DNA of 60,189 nt from assembly GCA_012838505.1 (NCBI GenBank), contig DUPD01000045.1, forward strand, positions 1 to 60,189, written 5' to 3'. This DNA comes from Bacilli bacterium (GTDB lineage: Bacteria > Bacillota > Bacilli > Bacillales > Amphibacillaceae). This document shows positions 33,380 through 42,998 of this stretch, piece by piece (within the stretch, counting starts at the first letter, position 1; each line of letters starts with the position of its first letter). The notes beneath the pieces were generated by a model. It saw only the letters and a program-made list of their open reading frames with translations. It was not told the DNA's origin and did not search any database. The translations under genes were made by a program, and so were the position numbers.

Positions 33380-34205
33380 AGGTATAAATGCTTTTTTCCC
33401 CGAATTAGAAGAATTAGATGAAAAATCTAATGAAATCATTGAGCTAGACATTTCTGAATTAAGACCAAATCCTTATCAACCGAGAAAAACATTTCAAGTT
33501 GAAGCGATTGAAGATTTAAAAAACTCAATTTTAGAGTATGGCATTATTCAGCCTTTACTTGTACGAAAGACAATCAAAGGTTATGAAATCATTGCAGGAG
33601 AGCGCCGTTACCGAGGTGCGAAAGAAGCAAATTTAGCAACGGTTCCTGTCATTATTAAAGAATTGAACGACCAAAAAATGATGGAACTCGCTCTACTTGA
33701 AAATTTACAACGTGAAAATTTAACCCCGATTGAGGAAGCGCAAGCTTATGTTAATTTGATGGAATCATATCAATTGACTCAAGAGGAGTTGTCTAAAAAA
33801 CTTGGCAAGAGCCGGCCACACATTGCGAATCATGTGAGATTACTTCAATTACCTGAGCAAGTAACAGCGATGATTAACAATGGTGAATTGTCAATGGGGC
33901 ATGGTAGAGCATTACTGAGTTTAAAAAATAAGCAAATACTCACTGAAGTTGTCAAAAGAATTAGCAAAGAAAAATTAAATGTCAGACAAGTTGAAACGCT
34001 TGTTCAGCAATTAAATGAACCGAAACCGAAAGTAAGCAAAGAAAAAGTTAAAAAGGACGTTTTTATTGCAGAATATGAAAATCGCTTAAGAGATCATTTT
34101 GGTACGGGAGTTAAAATCCATCAAGGAAAAAATAAAGGAAAAATAGAAATCGAATTTTATAATAATGATGATTTAAATCGAATTATTGACTTATTTAATC
34201 ATTAA
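33360..34205 (+). CDS. parB: Chromosome partitioning protein ParB (Spo0J)
   Basis: 281 residues from GTG 33360. N-terminal CTPase/ParB fold (PNPYQPRKTF, GERRYRGAKEAN, ENLQRENLTPIEEA), helix-turn-helix (TQEELSKKLGKSRPHIANHVRLLQL) and a C-terminal dimer domain. It loads at parS, spreads as a CTP clamp and recruits SMC to the origin. The start lies inside the parA end, with GGAAGTGA upstream, so the pair is translationally coupled. Confidence 0.96.
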   Translation: MARGLGKGINAFFPELEELDEKSNEIIELDISELRPNPYQPRKTFQVEAIEDLKNSILEYGIIQPLLVRKTIKGYEIIAGERRYRGAKEANLATVPVIIKELNDQKMMELALLENLQRENLTPIEEAQAYVNLMESYQLTQEELSKKLGKSRPHIANHVRLLQLPEQVTAMINNGELSMGHGRALLSLKNKQILTEVVKRISKEKLNVRQVETLVQQLNEPKPKVSKEKVKKDVFIAEYENRLRDHFGTGVKIHQGKNKGKIEIEFYNNDDLNRIIDLFNH

Positions 34206-34215
34206 AAGTTTAAAC

Positions 34216-34270
34216 CAAACTGGACACTTCATTTCTTACAAGAGAGTTAGATGGAGTGTCCAGTTTTAAT
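34216..34270. terminator. Bidirectional terminator between parB and yyaC
   Basis: The stem AACTGGACACT/AGTGTCCAGTT with a long loop and flanking T-rich and A-rich tails lies between convergent genes. Confidence 0.75.
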
Positions 34271-34271
34271 T

Positions 34272-34287
34272 TGTTTCACGTGAAACA
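34272..34287. other. parS site 2
   Basis: Perfect TGTTTCACGTGAAACA between parB and yyaC. Confidence 0.95.
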
Positions 34288-34311
34288 ATATTAACTAGAC
34301 TGGTTGATCAT

Positions 34312-34896
34312 TTATTGAGATATTTGTTTGGATTCAGTCAATAAGTATTCAGAATAGGATAATGCACGTGAAATCACTTTAGCTTGCTGTGTAACAAGGT
34401 GTAGACGTGTGTTTTGAAGAGTTAAATACCCCATTGAAGAACTAACATTAACAATCCCAGTTATATTAAGATCACCAACCTCTGGTAGTTCCTTATTCAT
34501 TGCTAAACCTGGTTTCAAAGGTCCAGTGCTAGCAGTAATTTTACCAATTGATTGACTCCGACCTAGGCATGCATCAATTGCAATAATGAATCGATTTTTG
34601 TGTTTTTGCTTAATGTAATCCAGTTGAGAGACCAAATTTAAAGCATGAATTGTTTTTTCTAATGTACCATAGACAAAAAAACGAGAATGACTTCTTTTTG
34701 TTAATAGTGAGCCGACAATTGGTCCAAGAGCATCACCTGTTGAACGATCAGACCCAATACAAATAACGATAAGTTCTGCTACTGGATCTGGTAATGATTG
34801 ATAAATGAAACGCCCAATTTTTTGCTCAACGAACAGCTCCCGATAGTTCAAGCTCAATTTATTCATTTGATGATAAGTTGGACTAGATAATTTCAT
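34312..34896 (-). CDS. yyaC: Spore protease-like protein YyaC (DUF1256)
   Basis: 194 residues. The ICIGSDRSTGDALGPIVGSLL motif and IIAIDACLGRSQSIGKI are typical of YyaC, a sporulation protein with a GPR-protease-like fold. Its Asp-rich segments support the hydrolase fold. The exact role is not established. It is oriented toward parB, convergent, and conserved at this place in spore formers. Confidence 0.9.
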   Translation of the reverse strand: MKLSSPTYHQMNKLSLNYRELFVEQKIGRFIYQSLPDPVAELIVICIGSDRSTGDALGPIVGSLLTKRSHSRFFVYGTLEKTIHALNLVSQLDYIKQKHKNRFIIAIDACLGRSQSIGKITASTGPLKPGLAMNKELPEVGDLNITGIVNVSSSMGYLTLQNTRLHLVTQQAKVISRALSYSEYLLTESKQISQ

Positions 34897-34974
34897 AGTT
34901 TGCTGACCTCCAACATATTTTTATTAGTATACGATTGAAGATTTGTTTCTATACGTGAAAATGGAGGTTCACAA

Positions 34975-35988
34975 ATGAAAAAAATATTACAATTAAGTTT
35001 TCTAATATTAGGGATTGTTATTGGTGCAGGTTATGCATCAGGCAGAGAAATATGGTTGTTTTTTGGTGCGAATGGTGGACGAGCTGTTTTATTATTTACA
35101 GTGTTATTTGGTGTGTGTTGCTACAGCGTTCTCGATATTTCATATCAAAAACAAACAAATCACTATCAACAAATATTAGAAACAATTGTTAATGATAAAT
35201 TTGCTGGGCTATATGATCTGTTAATGTTTGTCTATTTAATTTTAACAATTGTGATTATGATAGCCGGTAGTGGAGCGGCCTTAGAGGTCTACCAATTACC
35301 AAGCTGGATAGGAATTAGTTTAATTGCGATTATGTTGGTATGGGCATTTAGCTTTTCTCTTGATCAAGTGATAGAAATTAATACGATTTTATTGCCGGTT
35401 CTTTTAATCACGTTACTAGCGATATTAACGATGTTTATTAAGCAAGAACCAGCGATTGAACATGTTACAGTGTCAAAAGTAAATTACTTTAAAGCAATTT
35501 CATTTACTTCAGTAAACTTACTACCAATCATTTCTGTTGTTGGGGCAGTAGGGAAGAAGATAAAAACAAAAAAAGAAGTGATTTATACTGCGATAATTTC
35601 CACAATAATATTAGCAGGTCTATCGTACATTTATAATTATAGTTTGACATTAATTCAATCCGAAATTGATTTATTTGAAATGCCGATCTACGGAATATTA
35701 ATTCGGTTTCCAGGTTTTGTGTTGTTATTCGTTACAATCATTATCTGGATTGCTATCTTTGCGACAGCAGTGGGAGCCTTACTCGGATTAATCACTAGGA
35801 TTCAAAATAACTATCAGATCAGTCAATTTAAGGTTGCCCTTACTTTAACGCTTTTGTTAGTGCCGTTCTCTTTAACAGGCTTTCAATTTTTAATTGAGCT
35901 TATCTATCCGGCCTATGGGGTACTGAATTTATATATATTATTCAAGTTAATTTTGTATCCAGTTAAAGACTATAGAGTAGAAAAGTGA
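34975..35988 (+). CDS. YkvI-like membrane transporter
   Basis: 337 residues with about ten membrane segments. The first has the unwound-helix-like motif LGIVIGAGYASGREIWLFFG typical of the YkvI branch of the APC transporter superfamily. Substrate is unknown. The start has GGAGG. It is divergent from yyaC, and DUF951 follows 40 bases later. Confidence 0.82.
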   Translation: MKKILQLSFLILGIVIGAGYASGREIWLFFGANGGRAVLLFTVLFGVCCYSVLDISYQKQTNHYQQILETIVNDKFAGLYDLLMFVYLILTIVIMIAGSGAALEVYQLPSWIGISLIAIMLVWAFSFSLDQVIEINTILLPVLLITLLAILTMFIKQEPAIEHVTVSKVNYFKAISFTSVNLLPIISVVGAVGKKIKTKKEVIYTAIISTIILAGLSYIYNYSLTLIQSEIDLFEMPIYGILIRFPGFVLLFVTIIIWIAIFATAVGALLGLITRIQNNYQISQFKVALTLTLLLVPFSLTGFQFLIELIYPAYGVLNLYILFKLILYPVKDYRVEK

Positions 35989-36028
35989 TATGATTAATAT
36001 AGAAATATGCAAGAGAGGTTGAGCTAAA

Positions 36029-36220
36029 TTGAATAAAGATTATCAACTGAATGATCATGTTGAAATGAAAAAACCACATCCTTGTGGAACAAATCATTGG
36101 CAAATCATTCGCATGGGTATGGATATTCGAATAAAATGTCAAGGTTGTGATCATCGTGTTTTAATACCACGTAAGAAGTTTGAAAAAGGTTTAAAGAAGG
36201 TCCTTAAATCAAGTGACTAA
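36029..36220 (+). CDS. DUF951 family protein (YyzM-like)
   Basis: 63 residues from TTG 36029 with GAGAGGTTGAG upstream. HVEMKKPHPCGTNHWQIIRMGMDIRIKCQGCDH and RKKFEKGLKKVL define DUF951. The three cysteines could bind a metal. It is conserved immediately upstream of ychF in Bacillota. Function is unknown. Confidence 0.9.
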   Translation: MNKDYQLNDHVEMKKPHPCGTNHWQIIRMGMDIRIKCQGCDHRVLIPRKKFEKGLKKVLKSSD

Positions 36221-36235
36221 AAAGACATCCGAAAA

Positions 36236-36251
36236 TGTTTCACGTGAAACA
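36236..36251. other. parS site 3
   Basis: Perfect TGTTTCACGTGAAACA between the DUF951 gene and ychF. The three sites lie within 4.8 kb to the right of oriC. Confidence 0.95.
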
Positions 36252-36435
36252 TTTCGTTAAACAAGCTGAAAAGATCGACTGTTTAGCTAATATACGTAGA
36301 ATAGCGGGTTATCTGACGGTAAAAACAGCATGAAATTGAATATATGATAAACTTGAGTTTTATTTGAATGAAAACTATAATGGAACTGAAGTAACGTTAT
36401 AGTAACGGGTATATGATTAAGGAGTGGAGTTTAGT

Positions 36436-37536
36436 ATGGCATTGACAGCAGGAATAGTTGGCCTCCCAAACGTCGGTAAATCAACATTATTTAATGCGAT
36501 TACACAAGCAGGCGCAGAGGCAGCTAACTACCCGTTTTGTACAATTGATCCAAACGTTGGAATTGTAGAGGTACCAGACCACCGTTTGAATAAATTAACA
36601 GAACTAGTTAAACCGAAAAAAACGGTCCCAACAGCTTTTGAGTTTACTGATATTGCAGGTATTGTTAAAGGGGCAAGTAAAGGAGAGGGTCTAGGCAACC
36701 AATTCCTCTCAAATATTCGTCAAGTAGATGCAATATGTCATGTTGTTCGTTGTTTTGAAGATGAGAACATTACACACGTTTCAGGAAAAGTCGATCCAAT
36801 TTCAGATATAGAGACGATTAACCTCGAGCTGATTTTAGCCGACCTTGAAACAATATCTAAGCGACTTGATCGTGTTGAAAAATTATCACGACAAAAAGAT
36901 AAAGAGGCAATGTATGAGTTTGAAATTTTGTCTAAGTTGAATGAAGCTTTTGAGGTAGAACGTCCAGCACGTTCTGTTGAGTTTACTGAAGACCAACTAA
37001 AGTATGTCAAAGGCTTGCATCTATTGACGCAAAAACCAGTACTTTACGTAACAAACGTGTCAGAGGATGGAATCCAAGATGCGGATCAAAATCCGTATGT
37101 CCAAAAAGTACGAGCATTTGCAGAAAAAGAAGAAGCGGAAGTAGTTGTGATCAGTGCAAAAGTTGAATCAGAAATAGCTGAACTTGATGGCGAAGAGAAG
37201 CAAATGTTCTTAGAGGAACTAGGCATTCCTGAATCTGGTTTAGATCAATTAATTCGAGCAACATATCAATTATTAGGTTTAGCAACTTATTTTACAGCTG
37301 GTGAACAAGAAGTAAGAGCATGGACATTTAAAAAAGGGACAAAGGCACCACAAGCAGCAGGAATTATTCATACAGACTTTGAAAGGGGCTTCATCCGAGC
37401 GGAAACTGTCTCTTATGATGACCTTTTAGATGCTGGTTCGATGACTGTTGCTAGAGAACGTGGCAGAGTCCGATTAGAAGGAAAAGAATATATCGTAAAA
37501 GATGGCGATGTCATTCATTTCCGCTTTAACGTATAA
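36436..37536 (+). CDS. ychF: Redox- and ribosome-associated ATPase YchF
   Basis: 366 residues from ATG 36436; AAGGAGTGG is upstream, and the in-frame GTG 36424 lies in that site. Obg-family G domain GLPNVGKSTLFNAIT with the NVSE-type altered G4 that gives ATP preference, a helical insertion, and a C-terminal TGS domain (ARERGRVRLEGKEYIVKDGDVIHFRF). It is a translation-linked ATPase. Confidence 0.96.
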   Translation: MALTAGIVGLPNVGKSTLFNAITQAGAEAANYPFCTIDPNVGIVEVPDHRLNKLTELVKPKKTVPTAFEFTDIAGIVKGASKGEGLGNQFLSNIRQVDAICHVVRCFEDENITHVSGKVDPISDIETINLELILADLETISKRLDRVEKLSRQKDKEAMYEFEILSKLNEAFEVERPARSVEFTEDQLKYVKGLHLLTQKPVLYVTNVSEDGIQDADQNPYVQKVRAFAEKEEAEVVVISAKVESEIAELDGEEKQMFLEELGIPESGLDQLIRATYQLLGLATYFTAGEQEVRAWTFKKGTKAPQAAGIIHTDFERGFIRAETVSYDDLLDAGSMTVARERGRVRLEGKEYIVKDGDVIHFRFNV

Positions 37537-37584
37537 AAACTTATTTTAACTTGGTACTTGCTAAAACAGTAAAGTTTTGATATA

Positions 37585-37655
37585 ATTTTTGATTGTGAGT
37601 AATGAAAGTAGTTACTCCTTGCTCTTTGATCAATCAAAGAGCCGCTAAGACCAAA
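37585..37655 (+). promoter_or_regulatory. Structured leader of the rpsF operon
   Basis: Two hairpins precede rpsF: GAGTAAT/AGTTACTC, and GCTCTTTGAT/ATCAAAGAGC with a two-base loop, followed by CGCTAAG. In many bacteria S6 and S18 bind a leader of this operon to repress it. The hairpins fit such a site, but I have not matched every consensus base. Confidence 0.55.
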
Positions 37656-37670
37656 AGGAGGTGTAGACGG

Positions 37671-37958
37671 ATGACAAAATATGAAATTATGTACATCATC
37701 CGCCCAAACATTGAAGATGAGGCTAAAACAAACGTTATAGAACGTTTTAACTCAATTCTTACTGATAATGGCGCGGAAATCGAAAAAGTTGATGAAATAG
37801 GCAAAAAACGTTTTGCATATGAAATCAATGATTTTCGTGATGGTTATTATGTTGTGATTAACTTCAAATCAGATGATCGAGCAATTAACGAATTTGATCG
37901 TTTAGCTAAATTCTCTGATGATATTCTTCGTCACTTAATCGTTCGTGAAGAAGACTAA
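37671..37958 (+). CDS. rpsF: Ribosomal protein bS6
   Basis: 95 residues from ATG 37671 ([19 protein letters not shown]), which has AAAGGAGGTG upstream; the longer reading frame upstream covers the leader. The core [22 protein letters not shown] is standard bS6. It pairs with S18 in the 30S platform. Operon rpsF-ssb-rpsR. Confidence 0.96.
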   Translation: MTKYEIMYIIRPNIEDEAKTNVIERFNSILTDNGAEIEKVDEIGKKRFAYEINDFRDGYYVVINFKSDDRAINEFDRLAKFSDDILRHLIVREED

Positions 37959-37976
37959 TAATTAGGAGGGGTTCTC

Positions 37977-38468
37977 ATGTTAAATCGTGTCGTATTAGTT
38001 GGCAGATTAACGAAGGATCCAGACTTACGCTATACTGCAAATGGTACTGCAGTAGCTAACTTTACCGTAGCGGTAAACAGACCTTTTTCTAACCAACAAG
38101 GAGATCGAGAAGCAGATTTTATTAACTGTGTCATTTGGAGAAAGCAAGCAGAAAGTTTAGCAAACTACATGAGTAAGGGTAGTCTTATTGGTGTAGATGG
38201 CCGAATCCAAACAAGATCTTATGATGGACAAGATGGAAAAAGAGTCTATGTTACAGAAGTTGTCGCTGATACTGTTCAATTTTTGGAAAGTCGAAATAGT
38301 AACAGAGGAGCTTCGGCAGGTAGTGGCGGACAAGGGTCTGGAAATTATCAAAATGAACAAAGCCAGAACCAACAGCAAATGCCAAGTCAGAATGAGTCAA
38401 ATCAGCAGCGTAATGTAAGTGAAAGCTTAGAACCAATTGATATATCAGATGATGATCTACCATTTTAA
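37977..38468 (+). CDS. ssb: Single-stranded DNA-binding protein
   Basis: 163 residues. OB fold ([42 protein letters not shown]), a glycine- and glutamine-rich linker, and the acidic tip DISDDDLPF that recruits replication and repair proteins. It lies between the two small-subunit ribosomal genes, the conserved arrangement. Confidence 0.97.
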   Translation: MLNRVVLVGRLTKDPDLRYTANGTAVANFTVAVNRPFSNQQGDREADFINCVIWRKQAESLANYMSKGSLIGVDGRIQTRSYDGQDGKRVYVTEVVADTVQFLESRNSNRGASAGSGGQGSGNYQNEQSQNQQQMPSQNESNQQRNVSESLEPIDISDDDLPF

Positions 38469-38488
38469 GAAGTAAAGGAGTGTTTTAG

Positions 38489-38722
38489 ATGGCACCTCGT
38501 CGAGGAGGACGCTCAAGACGTCGTAAAGTATGCTATTTCACAGCAAATGGCATTACACATATTGATTATAAAGACGTTGATCTATTAAGAAAGTTCGTTT
38601 CAGAGCGCGGTAAAATTTTACCACGTCGTGTAACAGGAACTTCAGCAAAATATCAACGTAAATTAACAAGAGCAATTAAACGTGCTCGTCAAATGGCATT
38701 ATTACCATTTGTAGCTGAATAA
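38489..38722 (+). CDS. rpsR: Ribosomal protein bS18
   Basis: 77 residues. A basic N-terminus and [34 protein letters not shown] identify bS18. AAGGAG is upstream. Last gene of the operon. Confidence 0.97.
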   Translation: MAPRRGGRSRRRKVCYFTANGITHIDYKDVDLLRKFVSERGKILPRRVTGTSAKYQRKLTRAIKRARQMALLPFVAE

Positions 38723-38733
38723 GATAACAATAC

Positions 38734-38792
38734 AAAACCTATCTTTCTTGTGTCCGATAATTTTTATCGAATACATTAGAGATAGGTTTTTT
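38734..38792 (+). terminator. Terminator after rpsR
   Basis: The stem AAAACCTATCT/AGAGATAGGTTTT with a long loop is followed by T residues. Confidence 0.82.
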
Positions 38793-38946
38793 GTTTTTCT
38801 AATAGTTGAATTAAGCCAAAAAAGCTTACGATTAAATGATACATGAGTATTATTTTTAATTAAAAATAAATAATAATATTGACATTTTATTTATACGTGC
38901 TAACATATAGTAAAAATTCTAAATAATTAGATAATAATTAAAAAAC

Positions 38947-39205
38947 AAGGACGAAGACATATTAATTGGAGCTACTTTTTAGAGAGCTGATGGTTGGTGC
39001 AAATCAGTATTTAGATCAATTGATTCCACTTCTGAGTTGTTAAGCCGAACTAAACAAGTAAGCTTAACCGTTTATGGACGTTACCCAGAAAACCAATTAA
39101 GAATTGATTGTTTAACAATCAATAAAATTAGGGTGGCACCGCGGAGATCTGACATTAACTTTTCGCCCCTTACGAATGAACGTAATGGGTGGAAAGTTTT
39201 TTAAT
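38947..39205 (+). promoter_or_regulatory. Serine T-box leader of serA
   Basis: It contains the stem I distal sequence GCTGATGGTTGGTGCAAATCAG, a candidate UCC specifier at 39025-39027 (context GATTCCACT), and the T-box GGGTGGCACCGCGG at 39131-39144. A terminator with AACTTTTCGCCCCTTACG pairing to CGTAATGGGTGGAAAGTT and a T run spans 39157-39205. A plausible promoter, TTGACA at 38879, precedes it. Uncharged tRNA-Ser should turn on serine synthesis. Confidence 0.92.
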
Positions 39206-39288
39206 TTTTAAAAGAAAGGGGTAAAGCATAGCTGTTTGTTGTTCATAAGTTCAATCTAATAAATCATAACAATAAGGGGAATGATCAA

Positions 39289-40875
39289 ATGACTTATCGA
39301 GTATTAATTAGTGATCCACTGAGTGAAGATGGAATTTACCCACTAAGAGAAGCAGATAATTTAGAAATTGACATTATCACAGATTTAACACCAGAACAAT
39401 TAGTAGAGAAAATTGCTGATTATGATGCACTACTTGTTCGTAGTCAAACAAAAGTGACGAAAGAAATTATCGATGCAGCTAAAAACTTAAAGATTATTGG
39501 TCGAGCAGGTGTCGGGGTCGATAATATTGATCTGAAAGCTGCAACTGAAAATGGTGTCATTGTTGTTAATGCACCTGACGGGAATACGAACTCAGCAGCT
39601 GAACACACAATTGCGATGTTAACTGCATTAGCTAGAAAGATCCCACAAGCATATTACGCATTAAAAAATAAAAAGTGGGACCGTAAGACATATGTTGGTG
39701 TTGAATTAAAAGGAAAAACTTTAGGTGTCATTGGTCTAGGTCGCATTGGGCGAGAAGTTGCTTTAAGAGCTAAAGGGCAGCGAATGAATGTGATTGCCTA
39801 TGATCCATTTTTAACAGCTGAAAAAGCTGAACAGATGGGTGTTAGCCAGGGAACTGTAGAAGAGGTTGTTCAAGCTGCAGATTTTATTACGATTCATACA
39901 CCATTATTAAAAGAAACGAAAAATCTTATTAATAAAGCGATGTTTGAAAAAATGAAGCCAGGCGTGCAATTAATTAACGTTGCTCGCGGTGGAATTATTA
40001 ATGAGGAAGATCTATACGAAGCAATTGTTGCTGGAAAGGTTGCAGGAGCTGCACTTGATGTGTTCGAGGTTGAGCCAGCAACAGACAATAAGTTGTTAGA
40101 CTTACCAGAAGTAATTGCAACGCCACACTTAGGAGCAAGTACGATTGAGGCACAAGAAAGTGTTGCTGTTGATGTCAGTCATGATGTTGTCCGCTTATTA
40201 AGTGGAGTACCAGTTAAGAACCCAGTTAACATGCCGGCAGTACCAAAAGATATTATGAAAAAAATTGAACCTTATTTTTACTTAGCTGAAAAACTCGGTC
40301 GATTTTTAACAAACTTGTCTGATGAAGTGATTAAAGAAATTAATATTTCATATTCAGGTGAACTGCATAATCTTGAAGTAGCACCGATCACTCGTAATAC
40401 TGTTAAAGGCTTATTGAAACCACATTACGGTGAGCGAATTAATGATGTCAATGCAGCTTATTTAGCTGAACAGCAAGGGATTGTCATTAATGAAAACAAG
40501 ACAAGCGATGGAAAAGATTTTACCAATTTAATTAAAGTTGAAATCGTCACAGATACTGAAGCAAAAGCTGTTTCAGGAACGCTATTAAAAGGCTTTGGTC
40601 CACGAATTGTCCAGATTGAAGATTACCGAGTTGATCTTGTTCCAGAAGGTCATCTAATCTATATTCATCATAAAGATCAACCAGGTGCGATCGGTCGAGT
40701 TGGGACTCAATTAGCGAAAAAGGATATTAATATTGCAACGATGCAAGTTGGTCGAAAAGATGTTGGTGGCGCTGCAATTATGCTACTAACCGTTGATGCA
40801 GAAGTAACCGATCAAGATTTACAAATATTACTTGATTTAGAGGACATTTATAAAGTCAGCGCAGTGGAGTTATAA
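39289..40875 (+). CDS. serA: D-3-phosphoglycerate dehydrogenase
   Basis: 528 residues, the long type. Catalytic domain ([13 protein letters not shown]), NAD-binding fold [16 protein letters not shown], active-site region [14 protein letters not shown] and [11 protein letters not shown], an intervening ASB domain, and a C-terminal ACT domain from about residue 455 ([18 protein letters not shown]) for serine feedback. First step of serine synthesis. AAGGGG is upstream. Flanked by the T-box and a terminator. Confidence 0.96.
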   Translation: MTYRVLISDPLSEDGIYPLREADNLEIDIITDLTPEQLVEKIADYDALLVRSQTKVTKEIIDAAKNLKIIGRAGVGVDNIDLKAATENGVIVVNAPDGNTNSAAEHTIAMLTALARKIPQAYYALKNKKWDRKTYVGVELKGKTLGVIGLGRIGREVALRAKGQRMNVIAYDPFLTAEKAEQMGVSQGTVEEVVQAADFITIHTPLLKETKNLINKAMFEKMKPGVQLINVARGGIINEEDLYEAIVAGKVAGAALDVFEVEPATDNKLLDLPEVIATPHLGASTIEAQESVAVDVSHDVVRLLSGVPVKNPVNMPAVPKDIMKKIEPYFYLAEKLGRFLTNLSDEVIKEINISYSGELHNLEVAPITRNTVKGLLKPHYGERINDVNAAYLAEQQGIVINENKTSDGKDFTNLIKVEIVTDTEAKAVSGTLLKGFGPRIVQIEDYRVDLVPEGHLIYIHHKDQPGAIGRVGTQLAKKDINIATMQVGRKDVGGAAIMLLTVDAEVTDQDLQILLDLEDIYKVSAVEL

Positions 40876-40884
40876 AACGAAAAC

Positions 40885-40928
40885 AGCAATGCTTCCTAAT
40901 AAGAATCTAGGGAGCATTGCTATTTTTA
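40885..40928 (+). terminator. Terminator after serA
   Basis: Stem AGCAATGCTTCC/GGGAGCATTGCT followed by TATTTTTA. It can also serve the convergent MATE gene. Confidence 0.8.
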
Positions 40929-40943
40929 TCTTGAATCTAGCTG

Positions 40944-42296
40944 TCATTTCATTTTTTCCTTTTTATAAGTGAAGCGGAGGCGAATTAAGAAGCCAATTGC
41001 TGCACTTGTTAAACCAATTGAGATCCCGAACCAAAATCCAGCAGGTCCAAGATTCGTTTGTGTTGCTAATAAGTAACCGACTGGCATACCAATTAGCCAG
41101 TAAGAAGTAAAAGCAATAAAGAATGGCACTGTTACATCTTTGAAGCCTCGTAAAACCCCTTGTAAACTTGCTTGTACACTATCAGATAACTGATAGAGGA
41201 TTGAGACTAGAAAGAGCTGAGCGGCAAGTGAAATTGCTTCTGGATCGCTTGAATAAAGTCGAGCAATTTCCTCACGAAAGAAAAACATCAAAGTTGCTGT
41301 TAAACTTAGAATACTCATACCACTTAATATTCCTAACAGACTATAATGCTTTGCTGATTTCAGTCGTCCTCCACCGACAGAGTAGCTGACAACAATCGTC
41401 AATGCCATTGAAATACTTAACGGAATCATGAAAATAAGTGTTGTAAAACTAATGACGATTTGGTTGGCAGCAATCATCACTGTTGAGAACATAATTCCGA
41501 TTAGTAAAGTAACGACTGAAAAAATACTCGATTCAAAGAAAATGGATAATCCGATGGGTACACCAATCTTTAATTGTTCAATCCAGCTTTTAAACGAGGG
41601 TTTAACCCAATCGACGAAAATTCGGTAGTGCTTCACCGCGTTAATTTTAAAAATCATGATTACACTGATTGCTAAAGTAATCCAATAACTCAACCCTGTT
41701 GCATAACCAGCGCCAATCCCACCCATTTCAGGTAAGCCAAATTTTCCGAAAATTAAGCAGTAATTAAGGAAAATATTAAATGGAACAGCTAAAACAGTGA
41801 TAAACATTGAAATGCGTGTAAACCCTTGAGCATCGTAAAAGTTCCGTAAAACATTAGAGACAAACAAAGGCACAATCCCGATTGAAAGGCCAACTAAATA
41901 GTGTAAAGCAATATGTTGAACATTTGGCTCTAACTCCATGTAGTTTAGGATCGGTGTTAGGACAATTGCACCAATCGCGATTATACTAAGTGCAGTAAAA
42001 ATGGCTAAATAGATCGCTTGGGTCACAGTATAATGGATCCGACTAGTTTCGTTTTTACCTAAATAATGAGCCAGAATTGGTGTAACAGCAAGTATAATTC
42101 CATTCATTCCTGTAAATACAGGCGACCATAAGCTTGTCCCAATTGCTACTCCAGCTAAATCCACTGTCCCAACTTGGCCAGCCATAATTGTATCAACTAA
42201 ATTCATTAATGCTAAACTAATTTGTGTCACCATAATTGGCCATAAAATTTTCAAAAATAATTTAAATTTATCCCTCAAAGATTCAGCATGGTACAC
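40944..42296 (-). CDS. MATE family multidrug exporter
   Basis: 450 residues with about twelve membrane segments in two related halves. The first holds IMVTQISLALMNLVDTIMAGQVG, the second VVSYSVGGGR and LQGVLRGFKDVT. Such proteins export cationic drugs or metabolites using Na+ or H+. Substrate is not predictable. Start GTG 42296 with AAGGGGG upstream. Monocistronic. Confidence 0.9.
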   Translation of the reverse strand: MYHAESLRDKFKLFLKILWPIMVTQISLALMNLVDTIMAGQVGTVDLAGVAIGTSLWSPVFTGMNGIILAVTPILAHYLGKNETSRIHYTVTQAIYLAIFTALSIIAIGAIVLTPILNYMELEPNVQHIALHYLVGLSIGIVPLFVSNVLRNFYDAQGFTRISMFITVLAVPFNIFLNYCLIFGKFGLPEMGGIGAGYATGLSYWITLAISVIMIFKINAVKHYRIFVDWVKPSFKSWIEQLKIGVPIGLSIFFESSIFSVVTLLIGIMFSTVMIAANQIVISFTTLIFMIPLSISMALTIVVSYSVGGGRLKSAKHYSLLGILSGMSILSLTATLMFFFREEIARLYSSDPEAISLAAQLFLVSILYQLSDSVQASLQGVLRGFKDVTVPFFIAFTSYWLIGMPVGYLLATQTNLGPAGFWFGISIGLTSAAIGFLIRLRFTYKKEKMK

Positions 42297-42362
42297 GATA
42301 AAAGCCCCCTTAAGCCTAAATTAATCTATTTAAATGAATTTCATAATGACTTAATTGTCTAT

Positions 42363-42632
42363 AAAACACGAATACTTGAGTTACAGGTGACGCGGTGATT
42401 TCCACTCTAGGCGGACGCTTTCCGCGGGATCGGCCTCGGGCGCACAGGATGTGGGTCAGTTAGACGTCGCCACATGGACGTGGCGTTCTTAGTCTAACAT
42501 TCCTTAATTGTATCACTGGATCTTCGGACACGATTGTTCCCGCTGGAGTCGCCGCCTGCCGTTCCAATCACTTGATTAGGCTTCTTTATTTACGTATGAT
42601 ATTGAATTTTATATTGTAATCATTCGTGTTTT
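42363..42632. repeat. Palindromic dispersed repeat, copy 2
   Basis: 270 bases. Ends are AAAACACGAAT (42363-42373) and ATTCGTGTTTT (42622-42632). Inner pairs: GTGATT/AATCAC, AGGCGG/CCGCCT and CCGCGGG/CCCGCTGG. Shared with copy 1: the arm GTGATTTCCACTCTAGG, the word TGGATCTTCGGAC and the arm CCCGCTGGAGTCGCC. The core differs and contains its own hairpins (CGCCACATGGACGTGGCG). No gene inside. Confidence 0.8.
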
Positions 42633-42915
42633 TAATTAGATTTTTGTATTATGAAATTGATTCATTTATCTATTAAAAATTCAACTCATTGATCGTTAGA
42701 ATATATTAGCAGATTAAACAGACAAAGACAAACGACTTTGAAACTAAGGGGCGTCAGATTAAAAATGCAATGTTGTTTGGCGAAATGCATAATCGTCATT
42801 TTAACGTAAGAAGCCCCCCTGTGTCTGTGGACTATATCTGAGTAGAGTGGAAATCATGGAGTAACATTATTAAATCAGTTAAGAGATGAGAGTCTCATTA
42901 ATGTTATGATGATAA
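42633..42915. other. Gene-free stretch with a repeat fragment
   Basis: About 280 bases without a gene. It contains an inverted 14-base match to the repeat arm, TAGAGTGGAAATCA at 42843-42856. I see nothing else. Confidence 0.5.
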
Positions 42916-42953
42916 GAAAAAGGGATCCAGCATTAACTGAATTCCCTTTTCAT
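42916..42953 (-). terminator. Terminator after the decayed orphan gene
   Basis: The minus strand reads AAAAGGGAATTCAG, a loop, CTGGATCCCTTTTTC. It lies 45 bases beyond the stop of the orphan frame, as for a formerly expressed minus-strand gene. Confidence 0.65.
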
Positions 42954-42998
42954 TTTAGGTGAGTTTTGATCCATCTTCTTATTTAACACAATATTTTA

